A stretch of DNA of 38,887 nt from a virus (IMGVR_UViG_3300035698_012682:1-38887); one strand, 5' to 3'. Positions 16,338 through 23,562 are shown, counted from the first letter of the stretch. The notes: generated from the sequence alone by a model not told the origin. Made by a program: numbers and translations.

Positions 16338-16778
16338 TTAATCAATCTGTTCATGCCGTAGCACAAAAGTCCCATCCTTACGTTTATCAACTCCAAAACA
16401 ATACAAACAATCAACAAACTGATACGGAGTATAATTAGTTATCATGTGCTTACTCTTCTTCAACTGCTTAAGAGCCTTACTATGATTACCATCATTATCC
16501 ATACTCTTCATCTCATGCAACAACAAAGTAGCATTAGCAAAAGGAACTTCCTGCCAATAAGCAACATCCTGCAAAGCCTCATAATCATAAAGCATTTGCA
16601 ACAAATCAATATCACCCTCTAAACAACCACGTCCTTTTCTTATTTTATAATAAGCACTCTCAAACATAGGCAAAACATTTGGACTGACTTCGTTGTGAGC
16701 TTTAACTCTACGAATAACACTGTCGTGAGTTCCCCTATTCAGAGTTCCTTGTTTTAGTAATGTTTCCAACTGATTCAT
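16338..16778 (-). CDS. Unknown protein, 146 aa
   Basis: AGGTGA lies before the start. Helical throughout. Contains L-N-R-G-T-H-D-S-V-I-R-R-V near residue 13, which looks like a DNA-binding helix pair, and Y-Q-F-V-D-C-L-Y-C-F-G-V near the end. No family is recognised. Part of the leftward accessory operon. Confidence 0.6.
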   Translation of the reverse strand: MNQLETLLKQGTLNRGTHDSVIRRVKAHNEVSPNVLPMFESAYYKIRKGRGCLEGDIDLLQMLYDYEALQDVAYWQEVPFANATLLLHEMKSMDNDGNHSKALKQLKKSKHMITNYTPYQFVDCLYCFGVDKRKDGTFVLRHEQID

Positions 16779-16786
16779 AAATTCAC

Positions 16787-17008
16787 CTATTTATCATAAT
16801 AACAATCTTTAGTGCAATACTCATCATCCTCACCAGTCAACTTACTACCACACTTCTTGCAACGATTCTTATAATCAAAAAACCTATACGCTTCACGCAA
16901 ACCAACAAACAAAAAGATTATCGGGGCAAAAAAAACTAATAAAATAAAACCCCCCAACAAAATAAGTATTGGCGCATCAAATTCTCTTTCTTTAATCAAT
17001 GCATTCAT
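16787..17008 (-). CDS. Membrane protein with C-terminal zinc finger, 73 aa
   Basis: One long hydrophobic span (about residues 13-38) is followed by a basic segment and a Cys cluster: C-K-K-C (about 53-56) then Y-C-T-K-D-C-Y. This is a membrane-anchored zinc ribbon exposed on the side with the Lys/Arg-rich flank, likely the cytoplasm. It starts right after the preceding gene's stop (TGAATG), with GGAGGATG as ribosome-binding site. Function unknown. Confidence 0.65.
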   Translation of the reverse strand: MNALIKEREFDAPILILLGGFILLVFFAPIIFLFVGLREAYRFFDYKNRCKKCGSKLTGEDDEYCTKDCYYDK

Positions 17009-17338
17009 TCAATCATCCTCCCGAATCAAACCAGCCAATAAACAACAACCACCCACAGTCAAAAATCCCAACAAGTAAAGAAACCCATGAAGATTATAAG
17101 ACACAATATCATTAATGCTGTGAAGCAAGTATTCATTATCACTAAACACTTGATCCCCCAAATCCAAACACTTAGTGTGTCCAGTAAGTAATCCTGCTCG
17201 CAACTCAACCTCATTGCAACCATGATAAATCATTATTTGTTTGTGTGCACTCTCATGCATATATGTTTGTGACGAGATAGTTACTACAACCCCCCCACAA
17301 ATTAATAGTAATCCTATCGCAATTAATAATTTATTCAT
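17009..17338 (-). CDS. Membrane protein with HExxH motif
   Basis: 109 residues from the second ATG (M-N-K-L-L-I). An earlier ATG at 17356, immediately after the previous stop, would add six residues (M-G-F-G-R-R), and both are possible. Two membrane spans (about 2-22 and 82-103) flank an external or internal loop carrying Y-M-H-E-S-A-H-K-Q, a perfect HExxH zinc-peptidase signature, plus two Cys (H-G-C-N-E...T-K-C-L-D) that could form a disulfide. A third metal ligand is not obvious. It might be a small membrane metalloprotease or a protein that only keeps the fold. Confidence 0.6.
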   Translation of the reverse strand: MNKLLIAIGLLLICGGVVVTISSQTYMHESAHKQIMIYHGCNEVELRAGLLTGHTKCLDLGDQVFSDNEYLLHSINDIVSYNLHGFLYLLGFLTVGGCCLLAGLIREDD

Positions 17339-17356
17339 TCTTCTTCCAAACCCCAT

Positions 17357-17512
17357 TCATTTTATAGTCACCATCCCCTCAGAATCCTCATAATCAAAAA
17401 TTATTTTAGTCTGATCTTCCAGAACAAAAGTGTGATGATTATCACAATTGTGCTGTGTGTAGTAATGGCCTATTATTCGTTTTCCCAATACTTTTTTAAC
17501 ATCAAGACTCAC
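17357..17512 (-). CDS. Unknown His-rich protein, 51 aa (GTG start)
   Basis: The GTG start overlaps the stop of the upstream gene (GTGA), and the stop is directly followed by the ATG of the HExxH gene. The middle is rich in His (G-H-Y-Y-T-Q-H-N-C-D-N-H-H-T-F), suggesting metal binding. The rest is a small beta-like acidic region. The tight fit on both sides is the main support. Confidence 0.6.
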   Translation of the reverse strand: MSLDVKKVLGKRIIGHYYTQHNCDNHHTFVLEDQTKIIFDYEDSEGMVTIK

Positions 17513-17856
17513 TTTAAGTCTCCAAATCTCTTGTTAATTGTTTTTATTGAGAACGCATCATTCTGCCAACCAAATTTGTCTTGAATATCTTTAATTATTA
17601 AATCCCTACACTTCTTTAGCTCTTCAACACCTGGACTGAAACATTCCCCATTAAAAGAAGCATAGGCTAAGTTCCAATCTTTCTCGTCTTTAACAACTTC
17701 CCAAGTGGAAGTAAATAAATCTACATCAGCATGTTGAGGAACTCCCTTATCAGAATAAACTTTACCTTCACCAAAATATAAATAACCACAATTATCATAC
17801 TCGGCCAAATTAAACTTTGTGCCTTCTTCCATTTTACTAGCTTCAAATATGTTCAT
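17509..17856 (-). CDS. Unknown protein, 115 aa
   Basis: AGAGGT precedes the start. Mixed alpha/beta, with an aromatic N-terminal half (N-C-G-Y-L-Y-F-G-E-G) and a basic helical end (I-K-T-I-N-K-R-F-G-D-L-K). No family is recognised. It sits within the leftward accessory operon. Confidence 0.6.
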   Translation of the reverse strand: MNIFEASKMEEGTKFNLAEYDNCGYLYFGEGKVYSDKGVPQHADVDLFTSTWEVVKDEKDWNLAYASFNGECFSPGVEELKKCRDLIIKDIQDKFGWQNDAFSIKTINKRFGDLK

Positions 17857-17877
17857 TTTAATAACCTCTGAGTATTC

Positions 17878-18114
17878 TCATTCAATCCAACTCTCACAAT
17901 AATCATAATTCTTAACAACATACTTAGTCATCACAGCAATAGCTCGCAGACCATAAACCCCCTGAACATCAAAGGCACTAACAGGCTTATGATTCTTCAA
18001 GTCTCTGGAAATATAATCAGTCTGTTTGTTGCTGTAAGTATCTACCAGTGATGTTAGTTCAATATTGCAACAGTCACTTATATCTTTTAACTTCATCATG
18101 TGTTCTTTATTCAT
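17878..18114 (-). CDS. Unknown protein, 78 aa
   Basis: The start overlaps the previous stop (ATGA). Contains a C-C pair near residue 15 and Y-D-Y-C-E-S-W near the end. It looks like a small globular helical protein. Function not recognised. Confidence 0.6.
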   Translation of the reverse strand: MNKEHMMKLKDISDCCNIELTSLVDTYSNKQTDYISRDLKNHKPVSAFDVQGVYGLRAIAVMTKYVVKNYDYCESWIE

Positions 18115-18299
18115 TTTCTAACTCCGTAATTAATACCCATATAACGCTGATAAACATCAGCCTTAAAAGAATCATCAGAATGCTTCTTGGCCCACAAAGA
18201 ATTAAAACTCTTCCTAGCATAAGTAGTTACTAAAATACCCACCTTATAGTTAGCCAAGTCATCAACAAACTGCCTCAACCTCAAATCTTTAATCTTCAT
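18111..18299 (-). CDS. Unknown basic protein, 62 aa
   Basis: The ATG at 18299 overlaps the stop of the preceding zinc ribbon (ATGA) and is preceded by TTGGAGAG. An upstream in-frame start at 18359 would lie inside that gene and is rejected. Basic and helical. It starts M-K-I-K-D-L-R-L-R-Q and may bind nucleic acid, but this is only a composition hint. Confidence 0.6.
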   Translation of the reverse strand: MKIKDLRLRQFVDDLANYKVGILVTTYARKSFNSLWAKKHSDDSFKADVYQRYMGINYGVRK

Positions 18300-18451
18300 T
18301 TTATTTTCTCTCCAATCATAATTTGTTTCATGCGAAACATCTTCTTGCAATGATCGCACTCCTCAGTCTCACCCCAAACACTAGCATAATAATAATTAGT
18401 TATTCGTTTGCAGTGGGGACATTTCAAAGTTCCTTTCTGTTGAATATTCAT
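18296..18451 (-). CDS. Small zinc-ribbon protein, 51 aa
   Basis: Two Cys pairs, C-P-H-C (about residue 11) and C-D-H-C (about residue 32), separated by ~18 residues. This is a typical rubredoxin-type zinc ribbon, with a basic methionine-rich tail. Starts within the stop of the preceding zinc ribbon (ATGA) and ends within the start of the next gene (ATGA). Confidence 0.72.
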   Translation of the reverse strand: MNIQQKGTLKCPHCKRITNYYYASVWGETEECDHCKKMFRMKQIMIGEKIK

Positions 18452-18558
18452 TGTTCACCTATACATTCATAACAATATACTTTTGCAAAACTCTTAGCCA
18501 TGAACCATTTCTTACATCGTTTGCATTTAGTTCTAGCTACAGGTTCTTTGTTTATCAT
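18448..18558 (-). CDS. Minimal zinc-ribbon protein, 36 aa
   Basis: C-K-R-C (about residue 12) and C-Y-E-C (about residue 29) make a minimal zinc ribbon. It overlaps both neighbours by ATGA. It is very short but fits perfectly in the chain of overlaps. Confidence 0.7.
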   Translation of the reverse strand: MINKEPVARTKCKRCKKWFMAKSFAKVYCYECIGEQ

Positions 18559-18719
18559 TTTTCCATAGCTCCAAATTGTTTTAGTCTAGCAACTTCATGT
18601 TCTAATTTAACAATACGTTCTTGCATCTCACAAAAGTCTTTGTAATATTTCAGATTCATATCACCAACACTTGTTGCGAATATTTCAAACTGTTTTTTAA
18701 TAACATATTCATCATTCAT
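18555..18719 (-). CDS. Small coiled-coil protein, 54 aa
   Basis: The ATG at 18719 lies inside the 3' end of the ATPase gene. An earlier start at 18797 would overlap that gene by 86 bases and is less likely. The second half (about residues 20-50) has heptad-like spacing: E-M-Q-E-R-I-V-K-L-E-H-E-V-A-R-L. It may be a partner of the ATPase. Confidence 0.6.
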   Translation of the reverse strand: MNDEYVIKKQFEIFATSVGDMNLKYYKDFCEMQERIVKLEHEVARLKQFGAMEK

Positions 18720-19938
18720 ATTTTCCAAACACGCCTTTATCTCTCGGTGCAACAATATCGTTCTTAAAATCAGACAATAAAGCAACATCCTCATCATAAG
18801 CCAAAATCATACTGTTAAGGAAACGAATCCACTCATCAAACTCAGACTGAGTCTGACTGAAAGCATCCATCGTATCAATAAGACCCTCCATAGCAGCCTG
18901 ATGTCGTTCTGTAGCAATAATATCATTAACCTTCCAACCATGCATAGACTCATCAAGATGTTGAGCATGATAACTAGTAGTATCCGCCCAATCCTTCATA
19001 TCAGGAAAATATTCTTCAGCCAAAGCAAAAGACTTACGCTTAGAAATATTCTTGAAAACAGTCCTAACCTTTCCTTCAGGAAGTTTAATGCAAGGAATAC
19101 GATCTTTAACAGCAGGCATATTTCTCCACAACTCATCAAAGAAAGGATTAGAATTATCATTAAACTTAACCTCTTGCAAAGTGTTAAAAGTAAACAACAA
19201 ACTAGTCTCCTCAATATCCATATTGTTCATATTCTTATGTTGAGCAATACTATGCTTCTCCATATCAGTGCTACCATCACCAAGACTCATAACAATATCT
19301 TCAATAACTCTAACCAATTGTTTATCAGGATTGGAAGTTATCTCATCAATAATAATTTTCTTGTAATAATAAATAAGTTGTTGGAACTTAGCTTTAGTAG
19401 GAGTTTTAACAACAACCAAATCTCTGAATATTTGTCGATAAATAGTAAGATTTGCATTCTTCATAGCACCACGCTTCCCACTAATTGCCATCTTCAAAGG
19501 CTTCCAATACATACTGAAGGCAACCATATTAAGGAATATTCTAACTTGCTCATTGTCATGCTCCAAATGATTCCACATTAAAATAAATTCTTTGAAAGGG
19601 AGACTTTTCTTTGCTCGAATCTTCACACTCTTAGGATGAGTAACTAACTTCATCAAAGTCTTATCAGCCTCTTTAATGTAACCTTCTTTACAATCACCAA
19701 CATTAAAAGGTAAATCCTCAATAAACTTTTCATTGATTAAAAATATTTCATCTCCTTTTTCAAAACGATACATTGGAGCATTGACAGGTAAATACATAGT
19801 TTCTTTTCCTTCAATAACCATGATCCTATCAAGGAAGAACTTCCTTCCCTTCTGGTCTTGGAATGTTAAGGTGTGTTTGTATAACTTTTCAGAGAAAGCT
19901 TTCCACACCCTATTATCCCAAAATCCTTCCTTACTCAT
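18712..19938 (-). CDS. AAA+-like ATPase, candidate replication helicase or loader
   Basis: 408 residues. A P-loop-like segment A-I-S-G-K-R-G-A-M-K-N (151-161) aligns with GxxGxGKT but with Met for Gly and Asn for Ser/Thr. A typical Walker B follows (I-I-I-D-E-I, 195-200), and a sensor-like L-L-F-T-F-N (about 247-252). The order and spacing are those of AAA+ or superfamily 3-like viral helicases/loaders, but the Walker A is degenerate, so ATPase activity is uncertain. The N-terminal ~140 residues are beta-rich, possibly a nucleic-acid-binding domain. The start overlaps the YopX stop (ATGA). Confidence 0.6.
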   Translation of the reverse strand: MSKEGFWDNRVWKAFSEKLYKHTLTFQDQKGRKFFLDRIMVIEGKETMYLPVNAPMYRFEKGDEIFLINEKFIEDLPFNVGDCKEGYIKEADKTLMKLVTHPKSVKIRAKKSLPFKEFILMWNHLEHDNEQVRIFLNMVAFSMYWKPLKMAISGKRGAMKNANLTIYRQIFRDLVVVKTPTKAKFQQLIYYYKKIIIDEITSNPDKQLVRVIEDIVMSLGDGSTDMEKHSIAQHKNMNNMDIEETSLLFTFNTLQEVKFNDNSNPFFDELWRNMPAVKDRIPCIKLPEGKVRTVFKNISKRKSFALAEEYFPDMKDWADTTSYHAQHLDESMHGWKVNDIIATERHQAAMEGLIDTMDAFSQTQSEFDEWIRFLNSMILAYDEDVALLSDFKNDIVAPRDKGVFGKYE

Positions 19939-20267
19939 TTTATCAGCTCTGGATTTTCATAAATATTACCAACAACTTCATTCCAATTAAGATTAGACCC
20001 ACTCATCCACCCGTAAGGGTCTATATTTCTTATGTCTTCAATTATTGTTTTAAATTTGTCATCAGCATCATATCTTGAAGAGATAACTATGTCTCCTTCG
20101 TAGATTTCTTTATTATTCTTATCTTTTAGCCCAGTGAATTGCATGATGCTACGTTTATCAGATTCAAAAAAAGAATTTATAATGTGGTGTTTTAAATCAT
20201 CCCAATGTATCATCCAACCAGAAGAAATAGTGTTGGTGTCCCATGCCCTAAATTTTATCTCTCTCAT
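19935..20267 (-). CDS. YopX family protein
   Basis: 110 residues with the hallmark ends of the YopX family: M-R-E-I-K-F-R-A-W-D at the start, M-Q-F-T-G-L-K-D-K-N-N-K-E-I-Y-E-G-D-I-V in the middle, and V-G-N-I-Y-E-N-P-E-L at the end. Known mainly from phages of Firmicutes and Bacteroidetes, function not established. ATGA overlaps occur at both ends of the gene. Confidence 0.9.
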   Translation of the reverse strand: MREIKFRAWDTNTISSGWMIHWDDLKHHIINSFFESDKRSIMQFTGLKDKNNKEIYEGDIVISSRYDADDKFKTIIEDIRNIDPYGWMSGSNLNWNEVVGNIYENPELIK

Positions 20268-20485
20268 AAATCATCAACCCCGTCTTCTTTAGCAAAATCA
20301 ATCTGATCGCCAACATTTTTCTTCTTAGCATACCCCGCAGTCGCACCCCTAGTAGGAAATACTTTCTGAACAACCTTACCACCAGGATAAATCCTAGTCT
20401 CAACAATCCATCGAACAATAGCAATGGGTTTCACTGCAGTAGTTGGAGGCATTTGCACTTCTTGCTTTATTACTTCATAAACCAT
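20264..20485 (-). CDS. Unknown protein, 73 aa
   Basis: Small beta-rich protein (I-A-I-V-R-W-I-V-E-T-R-I-Y-P-G-G-K-V-V) ending in an acidic tail. Its 3' end overlaps YopX. Upstream gap 20486-20614 carries a GGAGGTG-like site (- strand, near 20542-20550) but no convincing longer gene. Confidence 0.6.
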   Translation of the reverse strand: MVYEVIKQEVQMPPTTAVKPIAIVRWIVETRIYPGGKVVQKVFPTRGATAGYAKKKNVGDQIDFAKEDGVDDL

Positions 20486-20614
20486 TTTATCTCTTCGATG
20501 ATGAACAGTTCAGGGAGTGTTATCCATCTCGACAACAAATTCCCACCTCCACTGAAAGGTTTTCAATACTGACAATACATTCATTTTTCTTTAACGTCAG
20601 ATGCATTTGGATAT

Positions 20615-21286
20615 TTATTTAGTTGGTTCCTCTTTAATCTCTTCAGCAACTTTAGGTTCTTCAACAGGGTCAGTCATTCGTTTAACTTCTTGCTGAACCT
20701 CAAAAAACTTAATCACAGCATTAGCTTCAAACTCTCGCAAGTAAACATAAGCACTACTAACAAACTGTTCCTTAGTATAATCACTCATCTTACCAAGTTC
20801 TTGAAGCTTCTCTTTGAAAGCATCATTAAACACACTGAGCTTAACATATAATTTGTCAACTTCAGACTGTGAAAGAGGAGTAGTCCCAGAAGAAACTTGG
20901 GTTTTATTAGAGGTGTTATCGCTTCCAGAACTACTACTTGATTGTGTTTTAGGCTTGATCTCGCCCTCGTCATTAATTATTTGAATGGTTTTAGATACCC
21001 ATTCTTTTCCTTCCCAAGATTCATCCTTCTCAGTCCACAAAATATGATATATCTTGAATTGTTCCAACTCATCAAGAGTTTTATACTTACTCTTCTCACT
21101 GTTTAAAGGACTCCAGATAGTGAAATTCCATTCGTTGTCTCTTCCAACTGCCTTGAATTTAACCTTGCTCTTTGTCCAAGTCTTACCGTCCTTCTCACCA
21201 GTTAATGGTTTTGATGCCAACCCAATAAACTCTGCGTTAACTTCTTGAAAGCCTTCTCTCGCTGTAAACTTCTTTTCTTCAGTCAT
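20615..21286 (-). CDS. Putative single-stranded DNA-binding protein (OB-fold-like)
   Basis: 223 residues from the ATG at 21286, with GGGGGA upstream. An earlier start at 21343 lies inside the preceding zinc-ribbon gene and is rejected. The first ~105 residues have alternating beta strands with aromatics (W-T-K-S-K-V-K-F-K...W-N-F-T-I-W-S), compatible with an OB fold. A Ser/Thr-rich linker (about 115-140), a helical region and an acidic Glu/Lys/Pro tail follow. The acidic tail is typical of SSB-like proteins that recruit partners. Its neighbour is a lambda-type exonuclease, which usually travels with a DNA-binding annealing or SSB protein. Confidence 0.5.
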   Translation of the reverse strand: MTEEKKFTAREGFQEVNAEFIGLASKPLTGEKDGKTWTKSKVKFKAVGRDNEWNFTIWSPLNSEKSKYKTLDELEQFKIYHILWTEKDESWEGKEWVSKTIQIINDEGEIKPKTQSSSSSGSDNTSNKTQVSSGTTPLSQSEVDKLYVKLSVFNDAFKEKLQELGKMSDYTKEQFVSSAYVYLREFEANAVIKFFEVQQEVKRMTDPVEEPKVAEEIKEEPTK

Positions 21287-21429
21287 TTTGTTTTCCCCCG
21301 TATATTTAAAACTCGAAATATGTGCATACTTGAAGTCAAACAATCTCCACAGATTGCTCTTTTCCCTAGTCTAGAACCCTTGATAATAAATATTGCTTCA
21401 TTATTCTCACATTCTTGACAAGTAATCAT
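21283..21429 (-). CDS. Small zinc-ribbon protein, 48 aa
   Basis: C-Q-E-C (about residue 4) and C-G-D-C (about residue 27) form a zinc ribbon. The stop overlaps the SSB-like gene start (ATGA). The GGGGGA before that next start is within its coding end. A 12-codon ORF (21431-21469) lies immediately upstream. Confidence 0.68.
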   Translation of the reverse strand: MITCQECENNEAIFIIKGSRLGKRAICGDCLTSSMHIFRVLNIRGKTK

Positions 21430-21470
21430 TTTAACATTTATCCTCATGTTTTTGCCATTTATCAGTCATT

Positions 21471-22106
21471 TTATTTTACCTCGAATAGTTTAGTATCTTT
21501 AACAAAACTAATAGCTTCTTGTATTCTACCCAACAACTCAATTATAAAGTCTTCGTCACGTGGAACTCTTACAACAACAATCTTGTGCGAGTCATCAATC
21601 ATACGAGGATCAAAAGAAATAAAATCACAATATTGAGTATCAGTGCAAATCATATTCATCTGCATTTGAGCAAAATACTTATCCTTATAATACTCAGGAA
21701 CTGCCTTTGTGGTTAATGATTCAACATGCATCTTGCTTGTGTATGGGCATTTAATTTCGCAAATACCAATACCATCAGCTAATAATCCGTCAGGGCTACC
21801 ACCAGCCCACTTCTCGAAGCCTACCAATGGATGGAAGCCTGTCTCTGTAACCTTTTTACCCGTCAAAGCTTCATAAGCCTTAATAGCGAAAGGTTCTTGC
21901 TCAACTCCCCAATCCATAGCTGTGCTTGAGAACTCTTCTCTTTGTCCCGTTAATCGTTCAGCAATCTTTGTACGCAAATAACTAATAGCTGTCTTGCTGA
22001 ATGTTTCACTCTTTCCTCTTCCTTTCTTCATAATTTCAGAAATTTGAGATGCTGTAAAAAGACCTAATCTTTGCTTAAACCATGCATCACTTTTTTGTTC
22101 TATCAT
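21471..22106 (-). CDS. Lambda-exonuclease / YqaJ-like recombination nuclease
   Basis: 211 residues. The PD-(D/E)xK core is complete: an acidic residue in G-V-E-Q-E-P (about 67-72), G-S-P-D-G (103-107), G-I-C-E-I-K-C-P (114-121), and a downstream Q-M-Q-M-N-M helix. W-F-K-Q-R-L-G-x-x-T-A-S near the N-terminus is also typical of the family. It is a 5' to 3' exonuclease used in viral recombination and genome maturation, normally with a single-strand annealing or binding partner. Start overlaps the preceding stop (ATGA). Confidence 0.88.
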   Translation of the reverse strand: MIEQKSDAWFKQRLGLFTASQISEIMKKGRGKSETFSKTAISYLRTKIAERLTGQREEFSSTAMDWGVEQEPFAIKAYEALTGKKVTETGFHPLVGFEKWAGGSPDGLLADGIGICEIKCPYTSKMHVESLTTKAVPEYYKDKYFAQMQMNMICTDTQYCDFISFDPRMIDDSHKIVVVRVPRDEDFIIELLGRIQEAISFVKDTKLFEVK

Positions 22107-22252
22107 TTTTCCACCTTTTGTTTAGCATAAACTTTACGCTTACCCTCATTCTCTTTAAGCTCATCCTCATAATACTTGAGATCATCACCATACTTATCAA
22201 GACGCCTTAATGTACTTGCTATCTTACGTTTATAAAAACATTCATCAGTCAT
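22103..22252 (-). CDS. Small charged protein, 49 aa
   Basis: Highly charged and helical (L-R-R-L-D-K-Y-G-D-D-L-K-Y-Y-E-D-E-L). It overlaps the exonuclease start by 4 bases (ATGA). No family is recognised. It might be a small accessory protein of the exonuclease. Confidence 0.6.
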   Translation of the reverse strand: MTDECFYKRKIASTLRRLDKYGDDLKYYEDELKENEGKRKVYAKQKVEK

Positions 22253-22258
22253 ATTGAA

Positions 22259-22651
22259 TCACCCAAACAAAGCACCTAACGCTTGAGGTCTATGTACTTC
22301 TCTAACAATTATGCTTGCTTTCTTAACTTCATTACCTTCTTTGTCATTAATAAATACTTCAGCTTCAGGATTTTCACCAGCTAATAAGTTCATTACTTCT
22401 TTGACTGTAACAGGACCTTCTTTAACAATTTCCCAATCAGTAGCTTCAAAATCTCGTAATTTACCAATATAAGTTCTAAAACTTGAAGGGCTGTACTTTT
22501 TGTTCACTCTCACTTCATCGTTTCCATCATCATAAGTTAGATAAATAACTGCATTGAAAAACTCACGTCTCACTTTCTTCCCTTCTTTCATAGCCTGTAC
22601 AGCTTCTATAAAATTTAATCCTTTAATTTTTTTATCTACAATGAAATCCAT
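22259..22651 (-). CDS. Tad2/DUF2829-like candidate anti-defence protein
   Basis: 130 residues with a short N-terminal extension. Residues ~14-80 have the pattern F-x-E-A-V-Q-A-M-K-E-G-K-K-V-R-R...Y-L-x-Y-D-D-G, ending D-F-x-A-T-D-W-E-I-V. This matches the small DUF2829 fold that includes Tad2, which traps the Thoeris defence signal nucleotide. The last ~50 residues form a second small domain (T-V-K-E-V-M-N-L-L...P-E-A-E-V-F-I-N-D-K-E-G). No binding residues can be verified by eye. The fold match is moderate, and the ligand is unknown. Confidence 0.55.
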   Translation of the reverse strand: MDFIVDKKIKGLNFIEAVQAMKEGKKVRREFFNAVIYLTYDDGNDEVRVNKKYSPSSFRTYIGKLRDFEATDWEIVKEGPVTVKEVMNLLAGENPEAEVFINDKEGNEVKKASIIVREVHRPQALGALFG

Positions 22652-22652
22652 C

Positions 22653-22844
22653 TTAAAGCAACTCCACTTCTACATCATTGATGTGTTCTGCTTCATACTT
22701 AGCCAACTTGTTAAGCTTCTTTGTCTCACTAGCTCGTAGCGAATCAATGTCGTCCCCTTCTTCTATTGTTATTAAAGAAGAGTACTTAACAGTTTGGTAA
22801 TTAATACTCCTACTAACTTCGATAGTGATTTCTTTAATCTTCAT
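22653..22844 (-). CDS. Small protein, copy B of duplicated cassette (63 aa)
   Basis: The ATG at 22844 follows AGGTGG and overlaps the previous stop. Begins M-K-I-K-E-I-T-I-E-V and has R-S-I-N-Y-Q-T-V-K-Y-S-S-L-I-T-I-E-E-G-D. It is clearly paralogous to the 23172-23396 protein (R-S-R-N-F-Q-T-V-K-Y-N-S-T-I-T-I-E-E-G-D). The first ~35 residues look beta, the rest helical and charged. Function unknown. Confidence 0.7.
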   Translation of the reverse strand: MKIKEITIEVSRSINYQTVKYSSLITIEEGDDIDSLRASETKKLNKLAKYEAEHINDVEVELL

Positions 22845-22993
22845 TAGTCCCACCTGAACTTAGTAAACAACACAAAGAACACCCAGAAAGGTGCAGTTAA
22901 TAAAACTTTTTGAATCCATTGATCCGCATCAATTTGTATTATTGCTAGAGAGAACGCAATCAATAATATAGCTACTGGTGTTTCCCATTTCAT
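22844..22993 (-). CDS. Small two-span membrane protein, copy B (49 aa)
   Basis: Two hydrophobic stretches (about 5-20 and 28-44) with the end P-F-W-V-F-F-V-L-F-T-K-F-R-W. The end resembles that of the 23386 protein (P-F-W-V-V-L-F-V-F-M-R-F-K). The stop overlaps the next start. Together with the following gene it forms the second copy of a membrane-protein/small-protein pair. Confidence 0.65.
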   Translation of the reverse strand: MKWETPVAILLIAFSLAIIQIDADQWIQKVLLTAPFWVFFVLFTKFRWD

Positions 22994-22994
22994 T

Positions 22995-23171
22995 TTATTC
23001 CACACCATTTAATAGTAGAGAATCATATTGATCCATCTCTGTTTTTAATGCTCTAATTGTTTTGTTAATTAAAGACCGTTCATATATTTTGGTTTTTAAT
23101 TCTATTAAATTCTTCTTTCTCAAGGTAATGTATTTCTTATCGAAAGAAGTTTTGCTTCGTTTTTCCATCAT
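22995..23171 (-). CDS. Small basic helical protein, 58 aa
   Basis: Begins M-M-E-K-R-S-K-T-S. Highly basic helical peptide with leucine spacing (L-R-K-K-N-L-I-E-L-K-T-K-I-Y-E-R). It lies between the two copies of the duplicated pair. It starts right after the preceding stop. The first or second Met could be the start. Function unknown. Confidence 0.6.
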   Translation of the reverse strand: MMEKRSKTSFDKKYITLRKKNLIELKTKIYERSLINKTIRALKTEMDQYDSLLLNGVE

Positions 23172-23396
23172 TCACACCAACTTAATTTTATCCTTAACAG
23201 CAACAACCATCGCACGCTTCTCAAGCTCTTCAAAAGCCTTTAATGCAGCAAGACATCGCTTGTTAAGATTAACAGTCTCATCATTACGAACTGCATTAAT
23301 ATTATCTCCTTCTTCAATCGTTATAGTTGAATTATATTTTACAGTCTGAAAGTTTCTACTTCTAACAACTTCAACACCAATAGTTTCAATTTTCAT
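23172..23396 (-). CDS. Small protein, copy A of duplicated cassette (74 aa)
   Basis: Paralogue of the 22653-22844 gene: same R-S-x-N-x-Q-T-V-K-Y core and I-T-I-E-E-G-D segment, with a longer helical C-terminus. It overlaps the membrane-protein gene upstream by 11 bases. The beta-strand-rich first half is conserved between copies, so that part is probably the functional unit. Confidence 0.7.
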   Translation of the reverse strand: MKIETIGVEVVRSRNFQTVKYNSTITIEEGDNINAVRNDETVNLNKRCLAALKAFEELEKRAMVVAVKDKIKLV

Positions 23397-23562
23397 CGTG
23401 TTTAAACCTCATAAATACAAACAATACAACCCAAAAAGGGAAGCTGTAAATTAATTGTGGTAAGAACGATCTCGGGGCTAATGGGATAATCACTATTGTT
23501 AAGGCAATGAGAACTACAACCCCTAAATCTTTGAATAGTCTACGTTTATTTTCCAATTTCAA
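23386..23562 (-). CDS. Small two-span membrane protein, copy A (58 aa)
   Basis: Only non-ATG starts are available: TTG at 23562 (M-K-L-E-N-K-R-R) or TTG at 23574. A basic N-terminus is followed by two hydrophobic spans (about 14-31 and 38-51). The end P-F-W-V-V-L-F-V-F-M-R-F resembles the copy B protein at 22844. First gene of its leftward operon, starting a few bases after the predicted transcription start from the TATA box at 23592-23599. The weak start may limit expression. Confidence 0.6.
   Translation of the reverse strand: MKLENKRRLFKDLGVVVLIALTIVIIPLAPRSFLPQLIYSFPFWVVLFVFMRFKHDEN

Noticed and set aside
20486-20614. Possible small leftward gene with GGAGGTG and TTG start
   Set aside because: Only about 22 codons with a TTG start that runs into the next gene. 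Kept as a note only.
21431-21469. 12-codon leftward ORF in the overlap chain before the zinc ribbon
   Set aside because: Placement fits the operon but the length is too short to support a protein.
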